From positions 8,248,501 to 8,312,500 of the forward strand of contig CM040086.1 in assembly GCA_022496805.1 (NCBI GenBank): 64,000 nucleotides of DNA. The letters are read 5' to 3'. The stretch is from Pohlia nutans (lineage: Eukaryota > Streptophyta > Bryopsida > Bryales > Mniaceae). Below, one piece after another: positions 23,283-34,443 of the stretch. The stretch's first letter is position 1; every line of letters begins with the position of its first letter. The notes beneath the pieces are model-generated. The model searched no databases. It was not told the DNA's origin and saw only the letters and a list, made by a program, of their open reading frames with translations. The translations under genes were made by a program, and so were the position numbers.

Positions 23283-24278
23283 GTTGGCCATGAGGTGCTG
23301 CTAAACCCTAAATGGCGGCCGCCCAAAAAAAAATCTTTTTTTTTGGACTCTTTTCAAAATTTACTATTTTTAGCCTCTGGGTGCGCGGCTGCGCACCCAA
23401 AGACCCTCCCATCTCCTTCTCATCTTTTTCTCCTCTCCTCACATATATAGAGGAGAGGAGAGGGATGGGAGAGGGATGGGAGAGGGATGGGAGAGGTAGT
23501 GGGAGAATGATGGGAGAGACCCTCTCCTCTCCCCTATATATATGAGGAGAGGGGAGGGAGATGGAGAGGAGATGAACATAGAGAGAGAGATGAAGATGGA
23601 GAGAGAGATGAAGATGGATAGGGAGATGTAGAGGAAGATGAAGATGTAGAGGGAGATTGAAGGGTCTCTGGGTGCGCGGCCGCGCACCCAGAGACTAAAA
23701 ATAGTAAATTTTGAAAAAGTCCCAAAAAAAAATTGTTTTTTTGGGCGGCCGCCATTTAGGGTTTAGCAGCACCCCACGGCCAACCAGAAGAAGATTTTTT
23801 ATTTTATTTTATTTTATTTATTTTTTTGGCGGCTGCCATTTAGGGTTCAGCAGCACCTCATGGCCAACCCAACAAAAAAAAAACTTTTTTTACTTGTTTT
23901 TTTTTTGTTGGGGGTCTGCTCCCATTGTTTAGGGTTCAGCGGCCACAACTGAAGAAAAAGTAGAAGAAAAAAAAGACAAGGAAGACAAAAAGGAATACAT
24001 GAAGAAAGACAAAAGAAAGACAAGAGGGAAACAAGAAAGAAGACAAGAAAGAAATCAAGTTGAAAAAGAAAAGATGAAAGAAAATATAAAAGAAAAGATA
24101 AAGATAAAAATAAATAATAATAAAAATAATTATTTGTTTACAATGTATGGGATTGAAGAAAGACAATAATCGTCGTTTTTTAAGAAAAAAAGTTGGACAA
24201 AAAAAATTATGCGCTTGAGGACCAAGTGCATGATTATATGGCCAAGTGCATAAATAGCGAATTGTGTGTTATAGTTGT
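22859..24278. mobile_element. 1.4-kb near-palindromic foldback element
   Basis: Two arms meet near 23565. Outer landmarks mirror each other: CGCAATTCGCTATTTATGCA near 22868 against TGCATAAATAGCGAATTGTG near 24247. Middle landmarks: a T/C-rich tract at 22995-23165 against an A/G-rich tract at 23950-24130, and GGTTGGCCATGAGGTGCTGC near 23282 mirrored near 23850. Inner landmarks are perfect or near-perfect palindromes (GGGTGCGCGGCCGCGCACCC near 23671). The right arm carries a local duplication of the GGCCGCCATTTAGGGTT segment. Poly-C and poly-T runs (23201-23281) are in the left arm. All reading frames here are compositional. Confidence 0.8.
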
Positions 24279-24289
24279 GATACATAGTT

Positions 24290-24469
24290 TTCACACAAAA
24301 ACCCGCTTCGGGTTAAAAAGAGAGAAAACAGCAACGACGGGAAAACCGACGAGACCCACAGGTTATAGAAGGGCACAAGGCCCAAGATGCCAAATCAAAG
24401 TGGCCTGGCAAAAATCCCGGGGGTGGGGGGTGCAAAAAGAACAGAAGGCCAAAGAGGCCCAAAGACTTA
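24290..24469. mobile_element. 180-bp insertion with 12-bp target duplication
   Basis: TGATACATAGTT is present at 24278-24289 and 24470-24481. The enclosed 180 bp is GC-richer than its flanks and has no inverted termini. A 12-bp duplication suits a retroposon (SINE or truncated LINE). On the minus strand the insert is rich in GGCCTT and CTTTTTG motifs, but I cannot name a family. A 127-codon frame (24193-24576) runs through it by chance. Confidence 0.5.
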
Positions 24470-24611
24470 TGATACATAGTTCTTCACCAACTAACCGCAT
24501 AACTTGTGACTTGGCAATCTTATTCCACACCAAAATTCAAATTATGTCCAACATATTCATAAACACTAGTTTGTAGTTACTTTTTACTAATTCCTGGTCA
24601 CTAAAGTATTT

Positions 24612-24757
24612 GTTCTCGAAAGGGAAGGATAGTTATGTAACACTGCCCTTTGCCCGATGGGTACTAGGTTATTGTCATTACGAACAAACACTTTATATTC
24701 ATGTCTGTCTCAAAAGAGGTCCGGAGTTTCTTTGTATCTATCTATCTCTCCATATTT
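24612..24757 (+). mobile_element. retroposon 3' end with (TATC)n tail
   Basis: It contains ATTGTCATTACGAACAAACA, then a decayed hairpin ending GGTCCGGAGTTTC, then TTTGTATCTATCTATCTC. This is the same order as the copy at 3777-3947. Confidence 0.6.
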
Positions 24758-24820
24758 ATAATGTCCCAAAGTTGCAAATATTTCTATGCCTCCGTATATT
24801 AAAAATTAATTAAAAAACTG

Positions 24821-24920
<100 letters not shown>

Positions 24921-25013
24921 CGTTTCGCTACCAGTTTTAAATTTAAATTTGAAAATTTGATAAGTGAGTATGCAACATAGTAGTTTGGACTTTGATTCTT
25001 ACTAGTTGAAATA

Positions 25014-25144
25014 TTGTCGAATGGGACTTGTCCTGAATGACCAAATGTCCATTGTGACTCGTTTTTAGTGACTTAGATTGATTTTGAGTCATTAAAAATG
25101 AGTCACAACGGACATTTAGTCATTAAGAACAAGTTGCATTGAAC
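25014..25144. mobile_element. 130-bp foldback element
   Basis: GACTTGTCCTGAATGACC near 25024 and its diverged inverse near 25125, plus ATGTCCATTGTGACTCG mirrored by GAGTCACAACGGACAT, form a hairpin with arms of about 55 bp. No target duplication was determined. Confidence 0.6.
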
Positions 25145-26312
25145 AAAAATTCTACTAGTACCTTAAAAATCTTGCAAATGTAATAAATTTTTAAATATAT
25201 AAATATTTTGAGACCTAGAAGGTGATTCAGACGTACATAAAACTTTATAAACCACACCTTGATTGCATTTAGTTTCAAAAAATCTCATTTTCAACATTAA
25301 TATGTTCGGTCCTCCAAAAGCTAATTTAGGGCCACTTTACATTAGGATCCACATGCGATTCTCAATAAACCCATCTCTTGGACTTGAGAAGTGGAATAAA
25401 ATGATTACATGTGAATTAAACCTAGACCCAAGTGTAAAATCATTGGGTTTAATTTAGAGTTTAAAAAAGTTAAACCCATGATTGAACTCGAACCCAAGTA
25501 TGAAGACTTGAGGTCGGGCTTGAGGTCAAGTCCAATAGTAGGTTTAATTCTAGTTGCGTAATAGGAATGTTTCAAAACATTAGTATTTTATCGAAGTGTC
25601 CATTGAACCTAATGGAAGAGTTGGTTTTCAAAACTTGTACTCTCCTTTGGAATCTTGAATCCAATGCTTGGATCCATCATATTAACCTAATAAAAATACT
25701 AATTCCTTAGTTTTTATTTTTGTTGCTCATTACTTGTTACTTTTGTGACTATAGAGTCTATCCTTGAAAGAGAGCATCAAGGGTAGTATGCGCCATCACA
25801 GTCCTTGGTGGTCAAGATGGTAGCACTTCCCTCAATAAACTCTTCATTCACTTTGGCTCTTCCGGCTAAAGTTCCTCTCTCTCTAGTTGGTTCATAAGCT
25901 TACGGTGTATGGTGATTTCAGTGTAGCTAATGTTTGGTAGAGTGCAAAGTTTGCTCTGGAGTGCGTACGGTACCGAGAAACTGGTCATGAATCCAAAAGG
26001 TGCAAAGAAGTCTTTTAAATTCTGATTAATACAGCTTGAATTGACTGATAGCAATCATGCAACTTTGCACTAAAGAATTTGAATACTTTGAGTAAATTTA
26101 AGGTTTTCTTCACATGATGATGGAACTACTGTTTGAAGAGGATGATTGATCTCCTAACAATAAGTTAGTGTGTGTAGTTGCAGATTACTCTTAGGGGTTG
26201 ATTGAGCGCTCACGGGTGTGGCTTATCCCCAAAAAGTGTTACATGGATGCAATGATTTTTCTGTGATTTTTTTTCTTCTTGAAGCCTAACTGGCAACGTT
26301 AAAAAAATTGAG
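25145..26312. other. intergenic, nothing recognised
   Basis: No coding region, RNA gene or element with readable ends was found. Frames at 25263-25457 and 25866-26054 are short and unassigned. Confidence 0.4.
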
Positions 26313-26316
26313 TTAA

Positions 26317-26703
26317 CCCTTGAATGTCAGGATGGCCTGGGCGGGTAGCACAGAAGGGATCAAAAAATTTGGAAATTTTTTGGAGGGAATTTTTTTAAAA
26401 AATTTAAAAATTAAAATTAAACAATAAAAAGTGAAGGAAAAACGGCTTTGTTTGCTAGCCCTATAGCACTTTTCAAGAAACGACCTTAGCTGCCTCAACC
26501 TCAACTCCTGTTCATTTTGATAGTTTTAATTGCTTGCCAATGATTTCACAATCTCCCGAATGAGGCGCAAATTTGGAATTTAAATCGCTTTTTCAACAGT
26601 TTTTCAACGTACAAATCCTTACTCGATATGATTTAGAAAATCCACTTTTTCTTCATTATTCTCTTACAAACAAGCCCATGGGGCTTGCTTAGACGTTTAA
26701 AGG
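26317..26703. mobile_element. TTAA element, class D (387 bp)
   Basis: It begins CCCTTGAATGTCAGG after TTAA 26313-26316 and ends GACGTTTAAAGG before TCAA (changed TTAA) at 26704-26707. Near 26480-26500 it carries the unoccupied version (TTAG) of the site filled by a class H element at 51146-51870. Confidence 0.8.
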
Positions 26704-26707
26704 TCAA

Positions 26708-27286
26708 CCAAAATCAGAATCTCAGTTTTGACCCCCAAAATTCTAGGGAATAGAAGTCTATGTTCTCTAGGAGTGTAGCGGAAAATAAAAATTCATATTG
26801 AAAACTCCACTTTTCCTTGGACTTTGGGGCTGATGTAATCCTATAATAAGAAACAAATTATACCCAGCGGAAAAGGTGGATGGCTAGGAAAGAAGCTTGC
26901 AAGCCGCATTAGTCAGCCAACGCATGCATCTGACACCAAACTCCTCTCACAACTAGTTTTGCTATTCTTTTGACGGAAAAACTAGTTCAATATGTATTAT
27001 GTTTGGATTTGGTGGCAACCGTGTCAATCAACTCAATTGCCCTTGTAAGGTGAGTAAAATCTCAGTTTTTCTACTTGGTTCATTTGTTACATTCTATAAC
27101 AGTAGGGTTATGTTCCATCACTGTTTGGTTTTCTTTTACTAATACAATAACTTTCCTTAAATTAGAATGAAAAATGACACTTTCCATTCTGTAAGGGAAT
27201 TTAGTAGGAGTCAAGCAAATAAGACAATTTTATATAAAGATAACTCCTTTTTCTTTTTAGACCGGTGTGAATTGAATGTTTGTTCA
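26708..27286. other. intergenic, nothing recognised
   Basis: The 67-codon frame 27167-27370 enters the neighbouring miniature element and is not supported. No repeat ends were found. Confidence 0.4.
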
Positions 27287-27719
27287 GGGGTGGTTTACAC
27301 TACAGACCAAGAACTTGTCCCATGCAGCTCTAAGATCTGTGATTGGTTCCATCAACTCGTCCCGGGATGACTTGGGTTTACACTACAAGGAAAAAAGAAG
27401 AGTGATCAAAGGAGTTGAGGTCCTCAAAAGGCCTAAAAATAGGCCTAGTGGATAATGTTGAAGGGTCCCTCGGATTTTGTGGTGAAAGAGGCAAAATGGG
27501 TTCTCTCATTGCCAAACGAGGAGACCATGAGCTAAAAATGTTGTTTTATTATTTTTTAAAGTCTCGATCCAAGTTCGGTTGAGACTAAGTGAGAGGCCCA
27601 AGAGGTTTAAAAATTACATTTTTTTGAAGTGTGACCATGGAAGTGTGACATAAAGTGTGACCATGGAATTAATCCATTTTCCTTGATCACGGCTCTTGGT
27701 TTGTAGTGTAAACCGCCCC
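27287..27719. mobile_element. Harbinger-related miniature (433 bp)
   Basis: The left end GGGGTGGTTTACACTACAGA and the inverted right end GGGGCGGTTTACACTACAAA are flanked by TCA at 27284-27286 and 27720-27722. The termini resemble those of the 4.4-kb Harbinger element that starts 58 bp further on (GGGGGTCTTTACATTAG), so the two may share a transposase. A sister copy is at 35578-36036. Confidence 0.8.
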
Positions 27720-28889
27720 TCAACCTACCCTTGATGTGTTGTTCACAGAACAAAGAATCATTGGTACCTCAACCTTAGGGGGTCTTTACATTAGTAACCA
27801 AGGGCCGTGGCCAAGGGAAATTCTACACTATGATTGGAGGATAAGAGCCGGCCGGTCCAAGTACACTTTACACTAGCCATAAAAGGAGGAAGTGACCAAG
27901 ACTAAAATGGATGAGAAAATGACATGCAATCCTACATGTCGAGAAATGGATAAGGTTTCGTGGTCACCTGGATAATGCAGCGAGACCACCAAAAGAGGTT
28001 CTCTCGCCGCAATATCCGGGTGACCAAGAGCTGAAAAAGCCAAGAACCAATGGAATTTTCTTTTTAATAATTTTTTAAACATTTTTTGCCAACGTTTTTT
28101 TGCTCAATTGTTTTTACTGTTGGAGGGCGGCTATTTGTCTTTCCAAGATGAAAAGAAACCGTTAAGTCTTTAAGATCCCAAAAACCGTTAACTTTTGAAT
28201 CCTTCCACAAGAAACCTGTCTCTCTCTTCTCCAATTCTCTCATGTGTCATGTTTTAACTACATCCATGATTTATTTTTTTTGCATTGTTTGTGTGTGTTT
28301 GTAGTGCAATTTGTTCACAATGGAGGGATATGGTCCGGACAATGAGTACTCTCAATCTCAAGTAGGACAGGAATGGTCTCAGAATTCAGAGTGGATGACT
28401 AGATTCCCTGTGCCAAATTTTTCAGAAAATCCGCAGCTACAGTTTGCACATGGACCGAATATGTTTACTTGAGGTCAAAGTGCGTTTCAAGAATATCCTA
28501 CACCTTCGTATAGGAGACTTCCATACAGTGAGGACAGAGAGATAGAAAACATAGGACAAGAAACCGAAATTTCACAGGGGGCCCTGATTTTAGAAGTGAA
28601 AAGAGAAGAAGCTGCAGCAAAGGGTCCTCGAGTTGTAGCAAAGAAGAGGGCGAGAACAACTCCACCAAAAGAGAAAGCTAAGAAGAAGGGAAAGAAGACA
28701 GTAATTGAGCTAGGATCAGATGAACAGGAGGAAGCTGCAGCTGTGAAGTGGAAAGATATTGAAGTGGAGACTCTCATAGCCATCTGAGGTGAAATGGAAG
28801 AGGATTTCTCTAAGACAACAAATAAGCAAGGTATGAATGTCTATACATCAAGCTCAAATTTTTTGAAGCTTCGGTAGGAGATTTTGAGA

Positions 28890-29095
28890 AAAAAAAAAAA
28901 ACAATACGCTTGTTGCGGCCGTGTTGGGGCCTTGGCCCCATGCCCCCCCTCCCCCCAAAATGCATGAGCGGCCGCTACCGCGGGGTCTTCGGAGTTCCCC
29001 TTTTCCACCTTGTGGAGATTTTGCATGCAAGGGGGTTTGAACCCTGCTCTCCTCCGAGCAAAGAGTTCCAACACCTTCCACCACCATCTCCTCCT
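28890..29095 (-). mobile_element. possible tRNA-derived SINE inside Harbinger ORF1
   Basis: On the minus strand the segment carries TGGTGGAAGGTG (close to a pol III A box) about 40 bases before GGTTCAAACC (B box). It then runs GC-rich to a poly-T tail (the 12-base A run at about 28891-28902 on +). Poly-T tails are known in some plant SINEs. No clean target duplication was found, so ends and nature are tentative. Confidence 0.35.
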
Positions 29096-29134
29096 ACTTT
29101 TTTGGTGTCCACAATCTCCTCCCACTTCTCTTTC

Positions 29135-29405
29135 TGCTAAATAGAGCCACCACATGTGCTGTCCACTTTTTTCAGTAGCTAATTTGATGGCCTTGGAGCA
29201 TTTTTTTGACATTTTTTTGGTGGTTTCTCTCTACTACCATAGGGATGCACACATGGATCAAATCACATGTGTTCATGCTAAATAGAACTACAACATGTGC
29301 TATCCACTTTTTTCAGGAGCTAATTTGATGGCCTTGGAGCATTTTTTTGACATTTTCTTGGTGGTTTCTCTCTACTACCATAGGGATGAACACATGGATC
29401 AAGTT
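29135..29405. repeat. 142-bp tandem duplication
   Basis: The unit starting GCTAAATAGAGCCACCACAT at 29135 is repeated from 29277 with few differences and breaks off near 29405, inside the interrupted ORF1. The last part overlaps the start of the resumed coding segment, so the duplication took in part of the ORF1 region. Confidence 0.85.
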
Positions 29406-29876
29406 ACACACTCGGATGGTCGCGGGAATTAGAGGATTTAACCGCATATGGCTTTCTTGCAAGAAGAAGTACAAGGCCATTTTGAAGGATTACAGAAATG
29501 ACAAGAGGGCAAATGAGATTTCAGGCACGGATAGGAAACAAGACTGTAGGTGGTTTGATGAGATGGACATATGGAACAGCACTCGTGCTAGTGTAAAAAA
29601 TGCGATCCCAGCAAGTGCAACAGAAAGAAACGAGGACATCGACAATCCATCTACACCAAGTACATCACCTTTTTCACCGCTATCATCACAAATTACTTCT
29701 TCAGCACCAAAATCATAAGCGAAAAGGAAGACTAACCAAGAAAAAATGCATGGATTGCTGGAACAGGTAGTTAGCAATTCCAGTACTCTCATTTCCTCAT
29801 TTCAGCAATCAGCGGATTTGTTGAAGAACATCGATAAAAAATTTGCAACCTTGCTAGAGAAATTCTAACTACTCTA

Positions 29877-31853
29877 TTAGTTAGAATCTGAATCAATATC
29901 AGTATCAGAATAGACACTAGGATTGTATTCACGAAGTTTGGCTTCCCACAGGCTTGTAGCCAAAACTTCATGCATGTTTGTTGCTTCCCGAAGCAAATCT
30001 GTGTCCTTCTCATTTTCTGCAATAAAAAAAGCTTCATTTTCTTCATCAACTACATCTTCAACTACTGAATTTTGTCTATATTAAATTCTGCTTCTCACTT
30101 CTTCAATTGCAGCTCGTGCACCACGCACTTCTGATCCTTCCGTTGCTTCGCCATTTGCAATTTTTTCGGCCAATTCACTCTCTACTTCATCAATCCAGGT
30201 TTTGTCAAAAGCATCCTTCATAGTTATGCACAAATTGTGCAATACTATACAAGTACAAACTACATCAGGAACCATACGTAATGGAATATCACATCATTTC
30301 ATTATGATTCTCCACCTCCCTTTCAATATGCCAAATGCTCGTTCAACACACATTCGTGTTGAAGACTGGATAAAATTCCAGTTTGCACGACATCGAGATA
30401 GTCTATTTTTTTGCCCTTTGAATGGGCAGTACATCCAAAGCCTAACCGGATAGGCTGTATCACCTATCAATTTATATGGCATATATTTTCTTTCCATGAA
30501 TGCTTTCCCTACTTTTGTCACTTGAAAAACAGACCAATCGTAAAGACTACCAGCCCACCCAAATTCAAAATCCCAAAACTTGCAATTCACATCAACAATT
30601 CCCTGTAAAATTGCTGAATGGAATGATTTCCGACAATAGTAATCTTCCCCCCCCCCCCCCCAATTACAGGAGCTAAAACATGAATATGTGAACCATCAAT
30701 TGCACCCACTATGTAAGGAATTCCATGTAAGGCTTCGAATTGAGAAGTCAAAACCTTAAACTGCGATTCACTAGGAAATTGGACTAAAACCCTTAATAAG
30801 CGTTTTCTAACAACCTTACAAAATTCCCTTACTATGCAAGAAGCTGTACATTCAAAAATTCCATATACCTCTCCTACAAGCAACAACCCATTTCCAGTAC
30901 CCAATTTGCACAAAGAAACCGCAATCCTAGTTTCAACAGAAATAGCAACCCTCATACGTGTATCCTTCTTTTTCAGAAATGGACCCAATTTTTCACAAAG
31001 AAATCTGAATGTACCATGGCTAATCCGAGTTCTTTGCTTAACCCCTAAACGTCCTCACCTATGTCCAATTTGGGCAGTTTTGCAAAGATGCATTATAAAA
31101 TGCAACTAAAATGAATATTTGAAACTTGATGTATGAATAAAACTTACACATTTTGAATTTTAGATTCTATCTATACGGTTAGATCTATGATTGCTATCAC
31201 TAATATTTTTCTATAAATTTTGAAACATAAAATAAAAAAATATTTTGTAATTCAATTACAAATAAGATATTGACAGTATGGGGATGAAATTTGTTGTGAT
31301 GGATTATAATGTAGTACTCTAGGTATAGTGATTTTTGGAGATTTTTTGGATGCTTGATTTTATGAGTTTTTTTTTTCAAGAACACTTTTAGACCAAAATC
31401 TTCAAAATTTTGGGTGAAACACTGCAACACAAAATGAAGCATAAGTTTTTCATAAATTGTCTCCTTTTCGATCGGATCACACATACATGAAGCTAACTTC
31501 CCATAAAAAATTTAGTAAAAAAAATCACACTACAAAAAGTGCATGACGGATGAGAAACTACGGATGAAATTTGTACATCAAGCAAAATATGCATGGTTGG
31601 GCAATTAGGGGTTAAACATCTTCTCTGTGAAAGAACCTAACAAGAAACGATCCGTAAACCCAACTTGTCGTGCATGACTCCAAATACCACGCTCCTCACG
31701 TCCCATGCTCTCCCACAAAATGCTGAAAATGGCAAATTTCTCCCATTCTCCTTGCAAAATCAGAGATTGCATATTCACAACATGTTGTACTATCATATAC
31801 AAGCACATATACAATCCCAATGCCAATACAAGGTCCCTCTTCCTCTCTTCCAT
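29877..31853 (-). pseudogene. PIF/Harbinger DDE transposase, broken
   Basis: This is a nuclease-type transposase of the HARBI1/DDE_Tnp_4 family that would cut and paste the surrounding element. From a likely start at 31853 the N-terminal part reads to GSFTEKMF, is split by a class F TTAA element (31042-31611), and resumes with HGTFRFLCEKLGPF. The catalytic residues are visible: first D in VGAIDGSHI, second D in GSLYDWSVF, E in VERAFGILK; VLHNLC follows. Damage: a frameshift at the 14-base C run (about 30648-30661, read as poly-glycine), a TGA after GRWRIIMK, and a TAA after VRSRI. The acidic C-terminus ends at 29877. Intron content is unknown. The family call is secure from the three catalytic blocks. 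Confidence 0.9.
31042..31611. mobile_element. TTAA element, class F, inside the transposase gene (570 bp)
   Basis: The ends CCCCTAAACGTCC and CAATTAGGGG lie between TTAA 31038-31041 and 31612-31615. Taking out the element with one TTAA rejoins the transposase frame exactly (codons for F-K-Q across the site), which shows a precise insertion with a TTAA duplication. Confidence 0.92.
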
Positions 31854-32499
31854 TACAACCCTAATTGCTGAAATTCGAGTACAAGGTGAGAAGATGAGTG
31901 AAAACAAGAGAAGAGAGGAAAGGGAGAAGAAGAGAGAGAAGAAGACCAAGAAGAGGAGTGCAAAAGAAAAATAAGTTATCAAATTTACTCTTTTTAAAAA
32001 TACATTAAAAATTTCAGCCCACCTTCCCTTTGATCCAAGTTCACTTTACACTATTGTTGATGACCAATGGATGGGAAAGTTGGCTCTTGGTCATGGCTCT
32101 TGACCAAGGGCCGTGACCAAGAGAATTATCCATCCCGGCTCTTGGTCACTAGTGTAAAGACCCCCTTAGAGATAAATGAAAAGAATCACAAAAATCATGA
32201 GATTTAGTCACATTGGCTATTTGTGTGAGTTTTATACTATTTCAATTGCTCATGAGAACCTTCAGTTTGTGCCAGAAGAATATAATTGAAAAGCACACAT
32301 TTCTCTACTGCCGGCTCCTGCCTAATTATATTCTTTTCCACAATTTAACAAACATTGAATACATCTTTGGTGTATTAAACAATTGTAAACCTGAACACAC
32401 GCCAATTATGCTCCCTACCTTAGTCTTAGCGCATCTCCAACCATGCAAGCTAAAAGTGACTCTCTAAAATTACTTAATTTCAGAAGGCTTTCAACTTAA

Positions 32500-32734
32500 C
32501 CCTTAAACGACAATGCCAGCCCCACGGGCTTGGTTTTAGTTTGGGAGAATCTTGCTCATAACTTCTACACCATTGCACCAAATGGGGTTTTTTAAATTCC
32601 AAACCGAGCACCTTAGAGAGATCTATACTTCTTTAGAATAAAACTAAAGTAAATTAAACACATAATCATGCTTAAAATGAAATGTAAAATCAGATTTTGG
32701 GTGTGGTATCAAGAAAGGAATTGTCGTTTCAGGT
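32500..32734. mobile_element. TTAA element, class E, inverted (235 bp)
   Basis: It begins CCCTTAAACGACAATGCC after TTAA 32496-32499 and ends TGTCGTTTCAGG before TTAA 32735-32738. It is an inverse copy of 17713-17946. Confidence 0.8.
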
Positions 32735-32738
32735 TTAA

Positions 32739-34297
32739 AGTTCCCCACCCTCAAACGCTGTTCAAACACCAAAAGTGTACATTAAATAATCAATGAATTA
32801 ATTACATTAAATGAATGAAGGATACAATTCATTAAACTTAGATTTGAAGTGTCATTTATCACACACGTTAGGATAGAGGGTCAAGAGGCTTATTTGAAGG
32901 GCCTTTAGCATTTTTTGTTCGCTTTTGGAGTGTGTTAGACCTTTAGCGAGTCCCGTTGGAAATGCTCTTACTTCATTATAGATGGGTCTTCACAATTCAA
33001 TATGATAGTAAGAGCATTTTCAATGCAACACACAACATCTCTCCCTCCGTAGAAAAACTAAACTAGCTAAAAATAGTGATTTTGGACCGTATATTATTGA
33101 ATGCGGTAAACAAATAAAACACAATTTGTAAGCGATTTAGAAAAATCACACCAAATTCTATTTTTAACCAATTTAGTTTTTCCATGGAGGATGAGACATC
33201 CATATTTTAAAGTAGAGTTTCATCGATATTTCAAATTTGTAAGACTTGACCTTACACATTGTATGTGTTTGGTATAGAGTCGATAGACCAATGACAAATT
33301 ACCATATGATTATTCTTCAACTCACTATAGACTAGTTTTGCAGTTTTTTTGAACTAAAAACAAGTTCAACGTGAGTATAAGGTGAATTTCCACTTCGAAA
33401 CACTCTTTTTTTTAAACTCTATTAGTAGGGTCACAAATAGGGTGATTTATCTGATGTCCAAAAACCCTAGGCATCTATGAGTACATGACACAGTCACGGC
33501 TAAAAGAAACATATAAAGTAAACAAAAATAGAAATAAATAAAAAGCCCGTCATGGAGCAAATTACAGTTGGAAATTGGTTGGAATACAACAGCAGCACAG
33601 CTGCCTGCATCAACGGTCATATGAATTTGCGCAGCCAAAAGAGGGGCAATGCTGGCAAAGGTGGAATGTCAAGGGCGTGGATTGCTTGGACCACAGATCT
33701 GACGGTCACAGTGATGGGCTGCATGCGAGCAATGTTCTCAAATAGTATTCTACTATCCAGATGCCCTGCAGCTGAATTAATAGTGTGGGTGAGGTAATTT
33801 TTTCCTATACCGTACTGTACACCAGGTAATACGGTATTTATTTATTTATTTTATTCTTCAGGTCATCTAACTTTTGGCTATAAAGCTCGCATACAAGGGA
33901 ATGAGGTGGCTTTTTTTATCCCTTATTTTTAAATTCATAATTTGGAAAACCTGGTTACGGATTTTTTTATTTTTATTTTTTTCATATATCCTATCTTTTG
34001 ACCTTTTGCAAAATCCTTCATATATCTTGTTTTTTTTATTCAACAGCTTGGCTTTTTCATCCATTGGGTGTTGCACCCAAAGTCCCAACTGGTGCAATCT
34101 ATTGTCTTGGTGGCTACATGAGGTGACATTTTTCTCATTGTGATTCTCCCAATAGATTTTAAAAACACACTAGTTATAAAAAGCCAAGATTAAAAAACCT
34201 TGCTCCCTCCATGTCTCTAACCCTTTCCTTCATTTATTTATTTGAAAATAAAATAAAATCAGTGCAAAGAAAAATGGTCCAACCCTTTTTATCACAT
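32739..34297. other. intergenic with one dispersed repeat
   Basis: At 33045-33200 it carries a segment (AAACTAAACTAGCTAAAAAT to TTAGTTTTTCCATGGAGG) shared with 55378-55520. A GC-richer patch at 33552-33797 holds an 81-codon frame, unassigned. Otherwise nothing was recognised. Confidence 0.45.
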
Positions 34298-34443
34298 GCC
34301 TTCTCTTTACACTTGAGGCGAGAAGCCATGAGGAGAGAAATTTCAGTCAACGTAAGGCTTAAAAACCTAAAAGAGTAATTTCTCATTGGCTGAAACTTCT
34401 CTCCTCACGGCTTCTCGCCTATAGTATAAACTATAAAGAGGCC
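34298..34443. mobile_element. 146-bp foldback element
   Basis: The arms GAGGCGAGAAGCCATGAGGA (34315) and its diverged inverse ending CTTCTCGCCTATAG (34423) form a hairpin of about 50-bp arms, with outer ends CTCTTTACAC and TATAAAGAG. No duplication was fixed. It resembles Tourist-type miniatures in size only. Confidence 0.6.

Larger units (their letters stand above)
28320..29868 (+). pseudogene. Harbinger ORF1, Myb/SANT-like DNA-binding protein, broken
   Basis: In PIF/Harbinger elements ORF1 is a Myb-like protein that helps the transposase reach the nucleus and bind the ends. Here the frame starts at ATG 28320 (MEGYGPDNEYSQSQ). It has a basic lysine-rich stretch (KKRARTTPPKEKAKKKGKK) and then the first trihelix segment (VKWKDIEVETLIAI). 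In-frame TGA codons follow residue 50 and the LIAI segment; the second looks like CGA to TGA within the usual IRGEM context. The domain is then split by about 570 bp of inserted or duplicated DNA and resumes at about 29395 (GFNRIWLSCKKKYKAILKDYR). After a TAA at 29716 the frame continues through a leucine-rich tail (LLEQVVSN, LLKNIDKKF) to a stop at 29866-29868. An intron may account for part of the gap. Confidence 0.75.
27778..32165. mobile_element. PIF/Harbinger transposon, decayed (4388 bp)
   Basis: The left end GGGGGTCTTTACATTAGTAA and the inverted right end GGGGGTCTTTACACTAGTGA are flanked by a perfect TTA duplication (27775-27777 and 32166-32168), as expected for PIF/Harbinger. Inside are the two genes of the family in convergent order: a Myb/SANT-like ORF1 on + (28320-29868) and a DDE transposase on - (31853-29877), ending 8 bp apart. 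Both carry stops, and the transposase also has a frameshift and a 570-bp TTAA-element insertion. A SINE-like segment and a 142-bp duplication interrupt ORF1. The element is therefore not autonomous as it stands. Confidence 0.9.

Noticed and set aside
23312..24166. Several 70-80 residue frames rich in serine, proline or phenylalanine
   Set aside because: They come from the purine- and pyrimidine-rich arms of the large palindrome and appear symmetrically on both strands.
29033..29063. A tRNA gene suggested by TTTGAACCC
   Set aside because: No cloverleaf can be formed around it; at most it is the B box of a SINE on the minus strand.
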